Assembly (NCBI RefSeq): GCF_025717515.1 | Contig: NZ_JAJIRN010000009.1 | Span: 62,001 to 126,000 of the forward strand | Length of the DNA: 64,000 nucleotides | Direction of reading: 5' to 3' | Origin: Roseateles oligotrophus | Lineage (GTDB): Bacteria > Pseudomonadota > Gammaproteobacteria > Burkholderiales > Burkholderiaceae_C | In this document: piece after piece, positions 44,228-52,609 of the stretch | Layout of the letters: the number at the start of each line of letters is the position of its first letter | How positions within the stretch are numbered: the first letter of the stretch is position 1 | Program-made: the position numbers and the translations under genes | The notes under the pieces: generated by a model | Database searches by the model: none | The model's input: only the letters and a program-made list of their open reading frames with translations | Told to the model about the DNA's origin: nothing

Positions 44228-46666
44228 ATGTCGACCGATGTGACGGGCGCTGTGCCGACCGCACGCTGCCGGCCTTGGTTGAGCTTGCTGTGCGTGCCTA
44301 TGCTGCTTGCCGGGGCGGGAGTCCGGGCTCAAGTGGCTGCGGCGGTAGCACTTGTTCCGCCTGTCAAAGCGGCGGTCAAAGAATCCAACAGCGAGCCGCT
44401 GCGCCTTCGGCCGGTGAAGACTCTGAGCGGCAAGGCCAAGCGTGGCGGTAAGCAAGCCCTGGTCATAGGCGCAGAAAAATTGAGCATGCGCTTGGACCAA
44501 GAGTCGAACGCGGAGGGTGCGGTCGAGCTGCGTTCCGGCGAACTCTTGCTGAAAGCCGATCGCTTGAATTACGAGCAGGTCGAAGACTTTGCGCGGGCGG
44601 TCGGCAATGTCGAGGTCAATCGCGAAGGCAATGTTTTCAGCGGCCCGGAGTTGCAGCTCTATGTCAATCGTTTCGAGGGCGAGTTCCTGGCCCCAAACTA
44701 TTTCCTTTCCTTGACGGGTGGCCGGGGCCGGGCCGAGCGGGTCAAATTTGCCGGCCCTGGCAATGTTTCTATCTTCGAGGGCACCTACAGCAGTTGCCCG
44801 GCGCAGGAGGACGGAAAAGACCTGCCCTGGGAGTTGAGGGCCAGCAAGTTGGAGCTCGACTTCGATGGCAATGTTGGCGTTGCCACCGGCGCGGTCTTGC
44901 GCTTTTACGGGGTGCCGATCCTGCCCGCACCGAGCTTGAGTTTTCCGCTCGGACTGGGGCGCAAATCGGGCTGGCTGCCGCCGAGTTTCAGTGTCGACAA
45001 CCGCAGCGGCGTTGAATTCGGCATGCCGTATTACTGGAATATTGCGCCGCAACGGGACGCCACCTTGACACCGTTTGTGATGACGCGTCGCGGGCTCGGC
45101 CTGGACAGTGAATTCCGATATCTGGAGCCGCGAGACGCCGGCGTCGTCAAGCTGGCCTTGTTGCCGTATGACCGGCTGATGGGGCGCTCGCGTTGGGCAT
45201 TGAATTTGGCTCAGAACGGCGAATTGATACGGGATTGGCGTTACCGACTCGGTGCGGAGCGGGCGTCCGACGATGACTATTGGAAGGATATGCCTTCGCG
45301 CCTGCACACGCAGACAGAGCGCCTATTACCGACCGACTTGCAGTTCGACCGGCGGCAGCAGTCGAGTTGGGGCGAGGTGCATTCCTACGTTCGAATGCAG
45401 CACTGGCAAGTGCTGCAGGGACTGGATGCACAAGCCCAGTTTGCCTCGCCGTATCAGCGCTCACCGCAGGTCGGCCTGCGCTTGACGTCTGCGTCCGACG
45501 ACGCGGTCCTTGAGGGCTTCCGGCCCTGGGGACGCAAGAGCCGGCTGGAGGGCTCGATGGAGGTCGAATACAACCGCTTTGACTTGCCGCCCAGCGCCCT
45601 GCCGACGCAGAATCAGACGGGGCAGCGCGCTCATATGCTGGCGCATGTCAGCGCACCGATGGGTGGGGCGGCCTGGTGGCTGATTCCTCGACTGGAGATC
45701 AATGCCGCGCAATACGGATTGGATCAGGCGCAGGCCGATGGGCGTAGGTCGATAGGCCGCACGGTCACGACCTTCAGCGTTGACCATGGCTGGGTGTTCG
45801 AGCGGGAAACCAGCGTGTCCGACCGCCAGTTGACCCAGACCCTGGAGCCACGCCTGCTGTACGTCAATACGCCTTATCGAGCTCAGCAGCAGTTCCCGAA
45901 CTTTGACTCGGCCGCCAAGGATTTCAACTTTGATTCGATCTATTCCTCGAATCAATTTTCCGGCATTGACCGGGTTTCCGATGCCCACCAACTGACCGCC
46001 GGTGTGGTGAGTCGCTGGGTTGACAATTTGCAAGGAGCCGAGCTCTTGCGCTTGGGTTTGGTGCAGCGCTATTTGTTCCGCGACCAACAGGTCACGCCGG
46101 ATGGCGAGGCGGTGACGCAGCGCTTTTCCGATCTGCTGTTGCTGGGTTCCGCACATTTGCGCCCGGAATGGTGGACGGACGGCTCGGTTCAGTTCAATCC
46201 GAACGAGAGTCGCCCGGTACGCACCATCATGCGGGCGCGTTATGCGCCCGGACCATTCCGTACCATCAGCATGGCTTATCGGTTGACGCGGGGCCAGAGT
46301 GAGCAGGTCGAGTTGGCGTGGCAATGGCCTATTTATGGCCAAGATGCTGCGCCGAAGCGCGATGGCGCTGGCTGTGGTGGTGCCTGGTATAGCGCGGGCC
46401 GAGTCCAGTACAGTATGTTCGATAGAAAACTGACCGACTCGGTGCTCGGTTTTGAGTATGACGCCGGTTGCTGGGTGTTCAGGGTTGGGGCCGAGCGCCT
46501 ATCGACCGGACGCGCAGAAACCAATACGCGCTTGATGCTGCAGTTGGAGCTGGTGGGCCTGTCCCAGCTGGGTTCCAACGCACTCAAGGTCTTGAGGGAC
46601 AATATCCCCGGTTACCGACGGCTGAGCAATGATCGCTCGGCAAGCCCTGAAGCTCCTTATGACTGA
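44228..46666 (+). CDS. lptD: LPS-assembly protein LptD
   Basis: This outer-membrane translocon inserts LPS with LptE. The 812-residue product has a signal peptide ending VRAQ. An OstA/LptA-like periplasmic domain follows ('LLLKADRLNYEQVEDFARAV', 'GRGRAERVKFAGPGNVSIFE'), and the barrel includes 'PYYWNIAPQRDATLTPFVMT', 'SQLTAGVVSRW'-type strands and 'GFEYDAGCWVFRVGAERLST'. The start ATG 44228 (MSTDVTG) is preferred over 44051, which would put 59 residues before the signal peptide. The mature protein has only three Cys (about 190, 716 and 748), and the tandem Cys pair of E. coli LptD is reduced to one (GCW). surA overlaps its 3' end. Confidence 0.94.
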   Translation: MSTDVTGAVPTARCRPWLSLLCVPMLLAGAGVRAQVAAAVALVPPVKAAVKESNSEPLRLRPVKTLSGKAKRGGKQALVIGAEKLSMRLDQESNAEGAVELRSGELLLKADRLNYEQVEDFARAVGNVEVNREGNVFSGPELQLYVNRFEGEFLAPNYFLSLTGGRGRAERVKFAGPGNVSIFEGTYSSCPAQEDGKDLPWELRASKLELDFDGNVGVATGAVLRFYGVPILPAPSLSFPLGLGRKSGWLPPSFSVDNRSGVEFGMPYYWNIAPQRDATLTPFVMTRRGLGLDSEFRYLEPRDAGVVKLALLPYDRLMGRSRWALNLAQNGELIRDWRYRLGAERASDDDYWKDMPSRLHTQTERLLPTDLQFDRRQQSSWGEVHSYVRMQHWQVLQGLDAQAQFASPYQRSPQVGLRLTSASDDAVLEGFRPWGRKSRLEGSMEVEYNRFDLPPSALPTQNQTGQRAHMLAHVSAPMGGAAWWLIPRLEINAAQYGLDQAQADGRRSIGRTVTTFSVDHGWVFERETSVSDRQLTQTLEPRLLYVNTPYRAQQQFPNFDSAAKDFNFDSIYSSNQFSGIDRVSDAHQLTAGVVSRWVDNLQGAELLRLGLVQRYLFRDQQVTPDGEAVTQRFSDLLLLGSAHLRPEWWTDGSVQFNPNESRPVRTIMRARYAPGPFRTISMAYRLTRGQSEQVELAWQWPIYGQDAAPKRDGAGCGGAWYSAGRVQYSMFDRKLTDSVLGFEYDAGCWVFRVGAERLSTGRAETNTRLMLQLELVGLSQLGSNALKVLRDNIPGYRRLSNDRSASPEAPYD

Positions 46667-47990
46667 TATGTCGATTCGATCCCTGACTCTGTTCGGTGCA
46701 ACTTTATTGATGGGCCTGCAGTCGAGCCAAACGGCTTTGGCTCAGCCGCGCCCCATCGAGCTGAAGCCCGGTGACTATATTGCCGCCGTGGTCAACCAAG
46801 ATGTGGTGGCGGCCAGCGAGGTGGTGCAAAGGACCTTGCAATTGCGCGAGGAATCCAAGCGCCGGGGCGTGGCCATGCCCGACCCCGCGGCACTGCACAA
46901 GCAGGCCATAGATGCTTTGATCGATGATAGGGTCTTGGTCACGCACGCGCGTGAAACCAGCGGCAAGGTGGACGAGCCCGAGTTGGACCGGGTGGTCAGC
47001 AATGTGGCAGCGCAGAACAAGCTGACCATGCCGCAACTGCTGGAGCGGCTCAAGCAGGACGGCACAGATTTCCGCACTTTCAGGGAAAATCTGCGTGATC
47101 AGATGATGACCGAGCGAGTGCGTGAACGCGAAGTTCAGGCGCGCATCCGGATTACCGATGGCGACATCGATGCCTATCTGGAAAAGCGCAAGGAGCAGTC
47201 GAGCAGTGCCGGGCAAATGAATCTGGCGCATATTCTTGTCAAGGTGCCGGACGGTGCATCCGATGCAGTGATTGCAGAGCGTCAAGCACGCGCCGAGGCT
47301 GTGCTGGAGCGCGCCAAAGCTGGTGAAGACTTCCGTAAACTGGCCCGCGAGGTTTCCGACGACGCGACCAAGGAGCGCGGCGGTGAGTTTGGCCTGCGCC
47401 CGGCGGACCGTTTGCCGGACTTGTTTGTGCAAGCCATGGTGGGCTTGAAGAGCGGCGAGTTGAGTCCTAAATTGCTGCGCTCCGGCGCCGGCTTTCACGT
47501 CTTGAAAATGGTCGAGCGCCAAGGTGGCGGATCGCTGACGACGGTGACACAAACCCATGCCCGGCATGTGCTGCTGCGTCCTTCGGCTCAGCTGAGCGCT
47601 GAAGTTGCGACGCGCCGCTTGGCCGAATTCAAGCGCGCGATTGCCAGCGGCAGTACCACTTTTGAGGATGTGGCGCGTGCCAACTCCGAGGATGGCAGTG
47701 CGCCCGAGGGTGGTGATCTGGGTTGGATGGGCCCCGGCGCGTTTGTGCCCGAGTTCGAGTCGGCCATGAATGCCTTGCCGCTGGGCGGTATTTCCGACCC
47801 GGTGCCCTCTCGCTTTGGGGTGCATTTGATACAGGTGGTCGAGCGCCGTTCGGTCGAAATCGAGATGAAGGCCTTGCGTGAGCAGGCGAAAGCTGCGCTG
47901 CGCGAAGGCAAGTACGAAGAGGCCTATCTTGAGTGGGTCAAGGATCTGCGCTCGCGGGCCTATGTCGAAATGCGCGAGTGGTTGGATTGA
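46659..47990 (+). CDS. surA: Periplasmic chaperone/peptidyl-prolyl isomerase SurA
   Basis: SurA escorts outer-membrane proteins, including LptD, to the BAM complex. The 443-residue product has a signal peptide ending QTALAQ and an N-terminal chaperone region ('IAAVVNQDVVAASEVVQRTL', 'DALIDDRVLVTHARETSGKV'). Two parvulin domains follow ('MNLAHILVKVPDGASDAVIA', 'GEFGLRPADRLPDLFVQAM'; 'QTHARHVLLRPSAQLSAEVA', 'GGDLGWMGPGAFVPEFESAM'), then a C-terminal helix. ATG 46659 overlaps the lptD stop by 8 bp. ATG 46629 and 46668 are alternatives. pdxA, usual between surA and rsmA in E. coli, is absent. Confidence 0.94.
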   Translation: MTDMSIRSLTLFGATLLMGLQSSQTALAQPRPIELKPGDYIAAVVNQDVVAASEVVQRTLQLREESKRRGVAMPDPAALHKQAIDALIDDRVLVTHARETSGKVDEPELDRVVSNVAAQNKLTMPQLLERLKQDGTDFRTFRENLRDQMMTERVREREVQARIRITDGDIDAYLEKRKEQSSSAGQMNLAHILVKVPDGASDAVIAERQARAEAVLERAKAGEDFRKLAREVSDDATKERGGEFGLRPADRLPDLFVQAMVGLKSGELSPKLLRSGAGFHVLKMVERQGGGSLTTVTQTHARHVLLRPSAQLSAEVATRRLAEFKRAIASGSTTFEDVARANSEDGSAPEGGDLGWMGPGAFVPEFESAMNALPLGGISDPVPSRFGVHLIQVVERRSVEIEMKALREQAKAALREGKYEEAYLEWVKDLRSRAYVEMREWLD

Positions 47991-48001
47991 GGTCCGCTTA
48001 G

Positions 48002-48772
48002 ATGGCACAACATATTGCGCGCAAACGCTTCGGCCAGCATTTCCTGACCGACGTCAACATCATTCAATCGATTGTTGATGCGATCGACCCAAGGAACGGC
48101 GAGACCGTGGTCGAGATCGGGCCGGGCTTGGGCGCGATGACGATACCCTTGTTGGACCGTATCAAGCCGCTGACGGTGATCGAGTTGGACCGCGATTTGG
48201 CCGCCAAGCTGCGTACCCGCGCCGGCCTTGAGGTCATCGAGTCAGATGTGCTGAAGGTTGATTTTGCGGCCCTCGCCGCCGAAAAGGGCCAGCGCTTGCG
48301 AGTGGTTGGCAACCTGCCCTACAACATCTCCAGCCCGATTCTGTTTCATCTGCTGGGCTATGTTGAGCATGTCGTCGATCAGCATTTCATGCTGCAAAAG
48401 GAAGTGGTTGACCGCATGGCGGCCTCGCCCTGCTGCAAGGATTACGGCCGCCTGACGGTGATGTTGCAGTGGCGTTATGCGATCGAGTCGGTGCTGGATG
48501 TGCCGCCGAGCGCCTTCGATCCGCCGCCGCGGGTCGAATCGGCGATTGTGCGCATGCAGCCCTATGCGAAGCCGCCTGAGTTGGATCGCAAATTGTTCGG
48601 CGAAATGGTGGCGGTCGCGTTTTCACAGCGACGCAAGCTTCTGCGCCATAGCCTGGGTGTTTGGCTGTCTACGCGTGGCTTTGCCGGGCAGTTCGATTTG
48701 CAGCGCCGTGCCGAGGAGGTGCCGGTGGCGGAGTTTGTAGCGCTGGCGCAGGTTTTGGCCAAGGCGGATTGA
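48002..48772 (+). CDS. rsmA: 16S rRNA dimethyladenosine transferase
   Basis: RsmA (KsgA) dimethylates A1518 and A1519 of 16S rRNA. The 256-residue product has '[20 protein letters not shown]', SAM motif '[16 protein letters not shown]', '[12 protein letters not shown]', catalytic '[20 protein letters not shown]' (NLPY) and '[20 protein letters not shown]'. The C-terminal domain ends '[17 protein letters not shown]'. It starts 11 bp after surA and ends before a strong terminator. Confidence 0.96.
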   Translation: MAQHIARKRFGQHFLTDVNIIQSIVDAIDPRNGETVVEIGPGLGAMTIPLLDRIKPLTVIELDRDLAAKLRTRAGLEVIESDVLKVDFAALAAEKGQRLRVVGNLPYNISSPILFHLLGYVEHVVDQHFMLQKEVVDRMAASPCCKDYGRLTVMLQWRYAIESVLDVPPSAFDPPPRVESAIVRMQPYAKPPELDRKLFGEMVAVAFSQRRKLLRHSLGVWLSTRGFAGQFDLQRRAEEVPVAEFVALAQVLAKAD

Positions 48773-48801
48773 ACGAAAAAGAAGATTCATTGCGAAAATG
48801 G

Positions 48802-48830
48802 AAAAGGGGCCCCTCGGGGCCCCTTTTTTT
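48802..48830 (+). terminator. Strong intrinsic terminator after rsmA
   Basis: AGGGGCCC pairs with GGGCCCCT over 8 bp with a CTCG loop, flanked by AAA before and seven T after. It lies 30 bp downstream of rsmA and closes the lptD-surA-rsmA unit. Confidence 0.92.
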
Positions 48831-48845
48831 GCTTCGATGCGAGAG

Positions 48846-49037
48846 TCAGGCGGCGTTAAGCCACATGGCCGTGTCGAAAGCGCTGCTCATCATCGGCATA
48901 TTCATTCCAAAGTTCGCATTGGCTGCTGCTTTGGAATTCTTTGCTGCCGGCTTGACCGGGGCAGCTGCGGCCTCTTCGGTAGCCCGCTCCCAAGACGCGT
49001 TGTCTTGTGAGCGGGCTACTGAAAAGAATAGAAGCAC
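48846..49037 (-). pseudogene. Possible 63-codon remnant ORF downstream of barstar (unrecognised)
   Basis: This minus-strand frame overlaps the end of the barstar gene in another frame. It encodes an Ala/Lys-rich tail ('ATEEAAAAPVKPAAKNSKAA') and then 'MNMPMMSSAFDTAMWLN'. The Ala/Lys-rich part recalls phasin or histone-H1-like tails, but no family can be assigned. The first codons coincide with a long hairpin and there is no good ribosome site. It may be a decayed gene end or chance. Confidence 0.2.
48979..49019. repeat. 41-bp near-perfect inverted repeat overlapping the barstar stop codon
   Basis: GTAGCCCGCTC (48979-48989) pairs with GAGCGGGCTAC (49009-49019), and CAAGAC (48991-48996) pairs with GTCTTG (49002-49007). 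The loop is GCGTT and a single C/T mismatch lies between the two stems. The barstar stop (TAG, minus strand, 49018-49016) is inside the right arm. No T tract follows on either strand, so it is not a standard intrinsic terminator. Confidence 0.7.
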
Positions 49038-49411
49038 CTGAACTGAACCTTTCGGTCGGCCCAGTAATCGGCCGCCTCTCGGAAGACATCAAGCAGTTGC
49101 TCGCGCACTTCACGATCAAACTTGGCGTTATCGGGCAGTTGCTCCAGAACGACGACGAAGCCAGGCTGAGCGCCGGACTTGTGCACCAGATCGGTCATGC
49201 AATCATGCAGGGCGTCAAGGTTCTTGCCGAAATGGGCTGGAAACAGAAACGCTTGCGCGATCCCTTCCAGCACATCCTGCTTGGACTGCGCCTCGGTCAG
49301 ATTGGCGTACAAGAAATGCTGTCCAGCATCCTGTGCGGCGTGCATCAAGTCCTCTACGCGATAGGCCCTTATGGCCTGCACGATATTGGGACGGACGGTC
49401 TGCAAAAGCAT
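49016..49411 (-). CDS. Barstar-family ribonuclease inhibitor
   Basis: The 131-residue protein has the barstar core 'HFLYANLTEAQSKQDVLEGI', 'AQAFLFPAHFGKNLDALHDC' and 'MTDLV'. The 'FPxHFGxNLDALxDCMTDL' segment is the barnase-binding helix/loop region of the family, with the Asp and Glu-rich contact face ('DNAKFDREVREQLLDVFREA'). There is no signal peptide, so it is cytoplasmic, as expected of an immunity protein. ATG 49411 has AGGAGGAT 8 nt upstream. It lies 47 bp downstream of the RNase gene on the same strand, so it is its presumed partner. Composition is clearly more AT-rich than the flanks. Confidence 0.85.
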   Translation of the reverse strand: MLLQTVRPNIVQAIRAYRVEDLMHAAQDAGQHFLYANLTEAQSKQDVLEGIAQAFLFPAHFGKNLDALHDCMTDLVHKSGAQPGFVVVLEQLPDNAKFDREVREQLLDVFREAADYWADRKVQFRCFYSFQ

Positions 49412-49458
49412 GGTCGCGATCCTCCTATATAGTCTCAGAACTTTTCATCACCATCGAT

Positions 49459-49896
49459 TCACTGCTCAACGCGCTTGAACGAAGAATAGTGGTCGCCGGT
49501 GTAATAGCAAACATCAGGATTGCTAGGGGGTTTGCCTCCGCACACCATACGCCTTGCACCGCGATTGCGGGAGCCGGGCGTAGGGACGGTGTACTCACGG
49601 TAATAGCCTCTTGGATGTTTAGGCAAGATGCGCTCGCGATTCCCGAAAACGATGCCGTCTTTGTCGTAAGGGAATGGCCCCCCGGCGTGGATCAGCTGAT
49701 GCGTTTTCTGGGCTTCACGAGGCAGTGCCGACAAGGCGACTATCTCCAGCGAGGCAAGCGTTTCTTTGGCCTGCACTTGAACGTTGATCGAAACCGTTGC
49801 CAACAATAAAGCGGCTAGGACTGATTCTCGCCAAGCGGACCACGGATGTGGTCGAGAGAGCAAAGACACGGGTTTACCCTGTTCCTGAAAACACAA
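49459..49896 (-). CDS. Secreted guanyl-specific ribonuclease, RNase Sa/barnase family
   Basis: The 145-residue precursor has a signal peptide ending near residue 43 ('VLAALLLATVSINVQVQA'). The mature enzyme matches the RNase Sa pattern: 'LIHAGGPFPYDKDGIVFGNR', 'GYYREYTVPTPGSRNRGARR' and 'YYTGDHYSSF'. The catalytic residues align as Glu101, Arg116 and His136 (RNase Sa E54, R69, H85), with a 4-residue insertion before the His. Cys119 and Cys130 may form a disulfide. It should cut RNA after G outside the cytoplasm. The barstar gene follows it. The N-terminal 20 residues are long and hydrophilic, so a start closer to GTG (VSLLSRPH) is possible. Confidence 0.88.
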   Translation of the reverse strand: MCFQEQGKPVSLLSRPHPWSAWRESVLAALLLATVSINVQVQAKETLASLEIVALSALPREAQKTHQLIHAGGPFPYDKDGIVFGNRERILPKHPRGYYREYTVPTPGSRNRGARRMVCGGKPPSNPDVCYYTGDHYSSFKRVEQ

Positions 49897-50118
49897 TGGT
49901 AACTAAAACGCTTGAAAAGCTCAAGCGCTTCGCTAGCCATTAGGGCAATATTGTTCTTTTGTTTGTGAGCGCACACATGCTGTTATAAGTTTGTGTGGCC
50001 GAAGTTTTTTATCTTTGCGAGGGCTCTGTAAGCCCTCGCAAACATTTATGAAAACTCCGTGAAAGCGCCCTTTTTATGCACAAATTCGGTGCGCGACCTG
50101 AGCCTCGGTCAAGCGTTT
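49897..50118. other. AT-rich intergenic region upstream of the RNase gene
   Basis: These 222 bp hold the RNase promoter (minus strand) and the 3' trailer of maeB. Composition is strikingly AT-rich against the window. A long hairpin occurs at 50014-50042. No gene is recognisable. Confidence 0.4.
50014..50042. repeat. 12-bp perfect hairpin downstream of maeB
   Basis: TTTGCGAGGGCT-CTGTA-AGCCCTCGCAAA is a perfect 12-bp stem with a 5-nt loop. It lies 76 bp beyond the maeB stop and could end its transcript. On the minus strand it is followed by GATAAAAAAC and not by T residues, so it is not a canonical terminator. Confidence 0.6.
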
Positions 50119-52413
50119 TCAGCGCGCCGCGTTCGCATCTGCGACCGTCAAGGCCGTCATATTGACGATGCGACGAACGGTTGCAGATGGCGTCAGCACA
50201 TGGACGGGCTTGGCCGCTCCGAGCAAGACCGGCCCAATCGCGATGCCGCCACCGGCGGCCGTCTTGAGCAGATTGTAGGAAATATTGGCGGCGTCGATGT
50301 TTGGCAGCACCAAGAGGTTGGCTTCACCGCTGAGCGTGCTGTTCGGCATCAAGTCCTTGCGGTAGGCGGCGTCCAGCGCGGTATCGCCGTGCATTTCGCC
50401 GTCCACTTCCAGCCAAGGTGCGGCCGACCGAATCAAGCCCAGCGCCTCGCGCATCTTGACCGCCGAAGGTTGATTGCTGGAGCCGAAATTGCTGTGCGAC
50501 AGCAGCGCCGCTTTGGGCCGCAGACCAAAACGCATCATTTCTTCCGCTGCCATCACGGTAATTTCGGCCAGCTGCTCGGCGGTCGGGTCGTAATTGACAT
50601 GGGTGTCCACCAGCATCACCTGGCGGCCCGGCAAGATCAAGCCATTCATGCAGGCAAAGGTCTTGACGCCGGGGCGCTTGCCTATCACCTGATCGATGTA
50701 GTGCAAATGCATGGCGGTGTTGCTCCACGTGCCGCAGAGCATGCCGTCGACTTCATCCTTGTGCAGCATCATGCAGCCGATCAGCGTCAGGCGGCGGCGC
50801 ATCTCGATCTTGGCCAGCTGTGCCGTCACGCCTTTGCGTTCGGTCATCTGATGATAGGTCTGCCAGTAGTCGCGATAGCGATGGTCTTCCTCGACGTTGA
50901 CGATGTCGTAGTCGCGGCCTTCTTGCAAACGCAGGCCGAAACGCTCGCAGCGCTCGGCGATCACGGCAGGGCGACCGATCAAGGTCGGTCTGGCCAGACC
51001 CTCGTCGATCACCACCTGGACCGCGCGCAGCACGCGTTCTTCTTCCCCCTCGGCATAGGCGACGCGCTTGTTCTTGGCGCGTTTGGCGACGTTGAAGATC
51101 GGCTTCATCGTCGTGCCCGAGGCGTAGACAAAGCTCTGCAGCTTTTCCCGGTAGGCCTCCATGTCCTTGATCGGCCGCTGGGCGACGCCCGCAGCGACGG
51201 CGGCAAGTGCCACCGCCGGCGCTATCTTCATCATCAAGCGCGGATCAAAGGGTTTCGGGATCAGATACTCGGGCCCAAAGCTCAGATTGACGCCGGCATA
51301 GGCCGCAGCCACCACCTCGCTCTGCTCAGCCTGCGCCAACTCGGCGATCGCATGGACGGCGGCAATCTCCATCTCATCGGTGATGGTCGTCGCGCCGCAA
51401 TCCAGCGCACCGCGGAAGATGTAGGGGAAGCAGAGGACGTTGTTGACCTGATTCGGATAGTCGGTGCGTCCGGTCGCCATGATGGCGTCGCTGCGCACGG
51501 CCTTGACCGCTTCGGGCGTGATCTCGGGCGTCGGGTTGGCCAGCGCGAAGATCATCGGGCGTTCGGCCATCTTGGCGACCATCTCCGGCTTCATCACGCC
51601 CCCGGCCGACAGACCCAGGAAGATGTCCGCGCCCGCGATGACATCGCTGAGGCTGCGCAAATCGGTCTTCTGCGCGAAGCCGGCCTTGTCGGGGTCCATC
51701 AATTCGACCCGGCCCTCATAGACCACGCCGGCCAGATCGGTGACCCAGATATTCTCTTTCGGCAGGCCGAGCTTGACCAGCAGGCCCAGGCAGGCCAGCG
51801 CCGCGGCGCCCGCGCCCGAGGTCACCAGCTTGACCTGCTTGATGTCCTTGCCCAAGACCTTCAGACCATTCAGAAAAGCCGCGCCGACGACGATGGCCGT
51901 GCCATGCTGATCATCATGAAAGACCGGGATCTTCATCCGCTCACGCAGCTTGCGCTCGACATAGAAGCAATCCGGCGCCTTGATGTCCTCCAAATTGATG
52001 CCGCCGAAGGTCGGCTCCAGCGCGGCAATGATGTCGACCAGTTTGTCGAGGTCGCGCTCCTGGATTTCCAGATCGAACACGTCGATGCCGGCGAACTTCT
52101 TGAACAGCACGCCCTTGCCTTCCATCACCGGCTTGGAGGCCAGCGGGCCGATATCGCCCAGGCCCAAGACGGCGGTGCCGTTGGTGACCACGGCGACCAG
52201 ATTGCCGCGCGAGGTATAGCGGAACGCGTTTGCCGGGTCGGCGACGATTTCTTCGCAAGCAGCCGCCACGCCCGGCGAGTAGGCCAGCGCCAGGTCGCGC
52301 TGATTGACCAACTGCTTGGTCGCCGCGATCGCGATCTTGCCCGGCGTCGGGAACTCGTGATACTCAAGCGCTGCTTGGCGAAACTGGGCGTTCTTCTGTT
52401 CGGACGTGGGCAT
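50119..52413 (-). CDS. maeB: NADP-dependent malic enzyme with C-terminal phosphotransacetylase-like domain
   Basis: The enzyme converts malate to pyruvate and CO2 and makes NADPH. The 764-residue product matches MaeB (E. coli 759). The malic domain has '[20 protein letters not shown]', '[19 protein letters not shown]', '[20 protein letters not shown]' and '[20 protein letters not shown]'. A PTA-like regulatory domain (about residues 440-764) contains '[20 protein letters not shown]' and '[19 protein letters not shown]'. ATG 52413 ([10 protein letters not shown]) was chosen because the frame to 52719 adds a leader overlapping the promoter region. It is divergent from thiL. Confidence 0.96.
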   Translation of the reverse strand: MPTSEQKNAQFRQAALEYHEFPTPGKIAIAATKQLVNQRDLALAYSPGVAAACEEIVADPANAFRYTSRGNLVAVVTNGTAVLGLGDIGPLASKPVMEGKGVLFKKFAGIDVFDLEIQERDLDKLVDIIAALEPTFGGINLEDIKAPDCFYVERKLRERMKIPVFHDDQHGTAIVVGAAFLNGLKVLGKDIKQVKLVTSGAGAAALACLGLLVKLGLPKENIWVTDLAGVVYEGRVELMDPDKAGFAQKTDLRSLSDVIAGADIFLGLSAGGVMKPEMVAKMAERPMIFALANPTPEITPEAVKAVRSDAIMATGRTDYPNQVNNVLCFPYIFRGALDCGATTITDEMEIAAVHAIAELAQAEQSEVVAAAYAGVNLSFGPEYLIPKPFDPRLMMKIAPAVALAAVAAGVAQRPIKDMEAYREKLQSFVYASGTTMKPIFNVAKRAKNKRVAYAEGEEERVLRAVQVVIDEGLARPTLIGRPAVIAERCERFGLRLQEGRDYDIVNVEEDHRYRDYWQTYHQMTERKGVTAQLAKIEMRRRLTLIGCMMLHKDEVDGMLCGTWSNTAMHLHYIDQVIGKRPGVKTFACMNGLILPGRQVMLVDTHVNYDPTAEQLAEITVMAAEEMMRFGLRPKAALLSHSNFGSSNQPSAVKMREALGLIRSAAPWLEVDGEMHGDTALDAAYRKDLMPNSTLSGEANLLVLPNIDAANISYNLLKTAAGGGIAIGPVLLGAAKPVHVLTPSATVRRIVNMTALTVADANAAR

Positions 52414-52609
52414 GGGCGATTTCTCTTGGCGGGCCAGTGAAGACTTGCTTTGCTCGACGAGCGAGCCATTTGATTGTAGGAGTGCGCAGATTGGCATTGC
52501 TGCGGTGGCACAAGTGTCAGCGCTCGGCGCGGGCGCGGCTATACGCGGAAATGCGTATTTGCGACCTTTACTTGCCGGGCCGCTGCTGGACTCGGGCGAG
52601 AATCCGGGC

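Noticed and set aside
49333-49809. Plus-strand frame across the barstar/RNase genes
   Set aside because: It overlaps two recognised minus-strand genes and shows no domain. The catalytic and barstar motifs are on the minus strand.
50014-50042. Hairpin as a canonical maeB terminator
   Set aside because: On the maeB strand it is followed by GATAAAAAAC rather than T residues. It is kept only as a hairpin.
50059-52440. 793-codon plus-strand frame opposite maeB
   Set aside because: Mirror frame rich in His, Arg and Gly. maeB is unmistakable on the minus strand.
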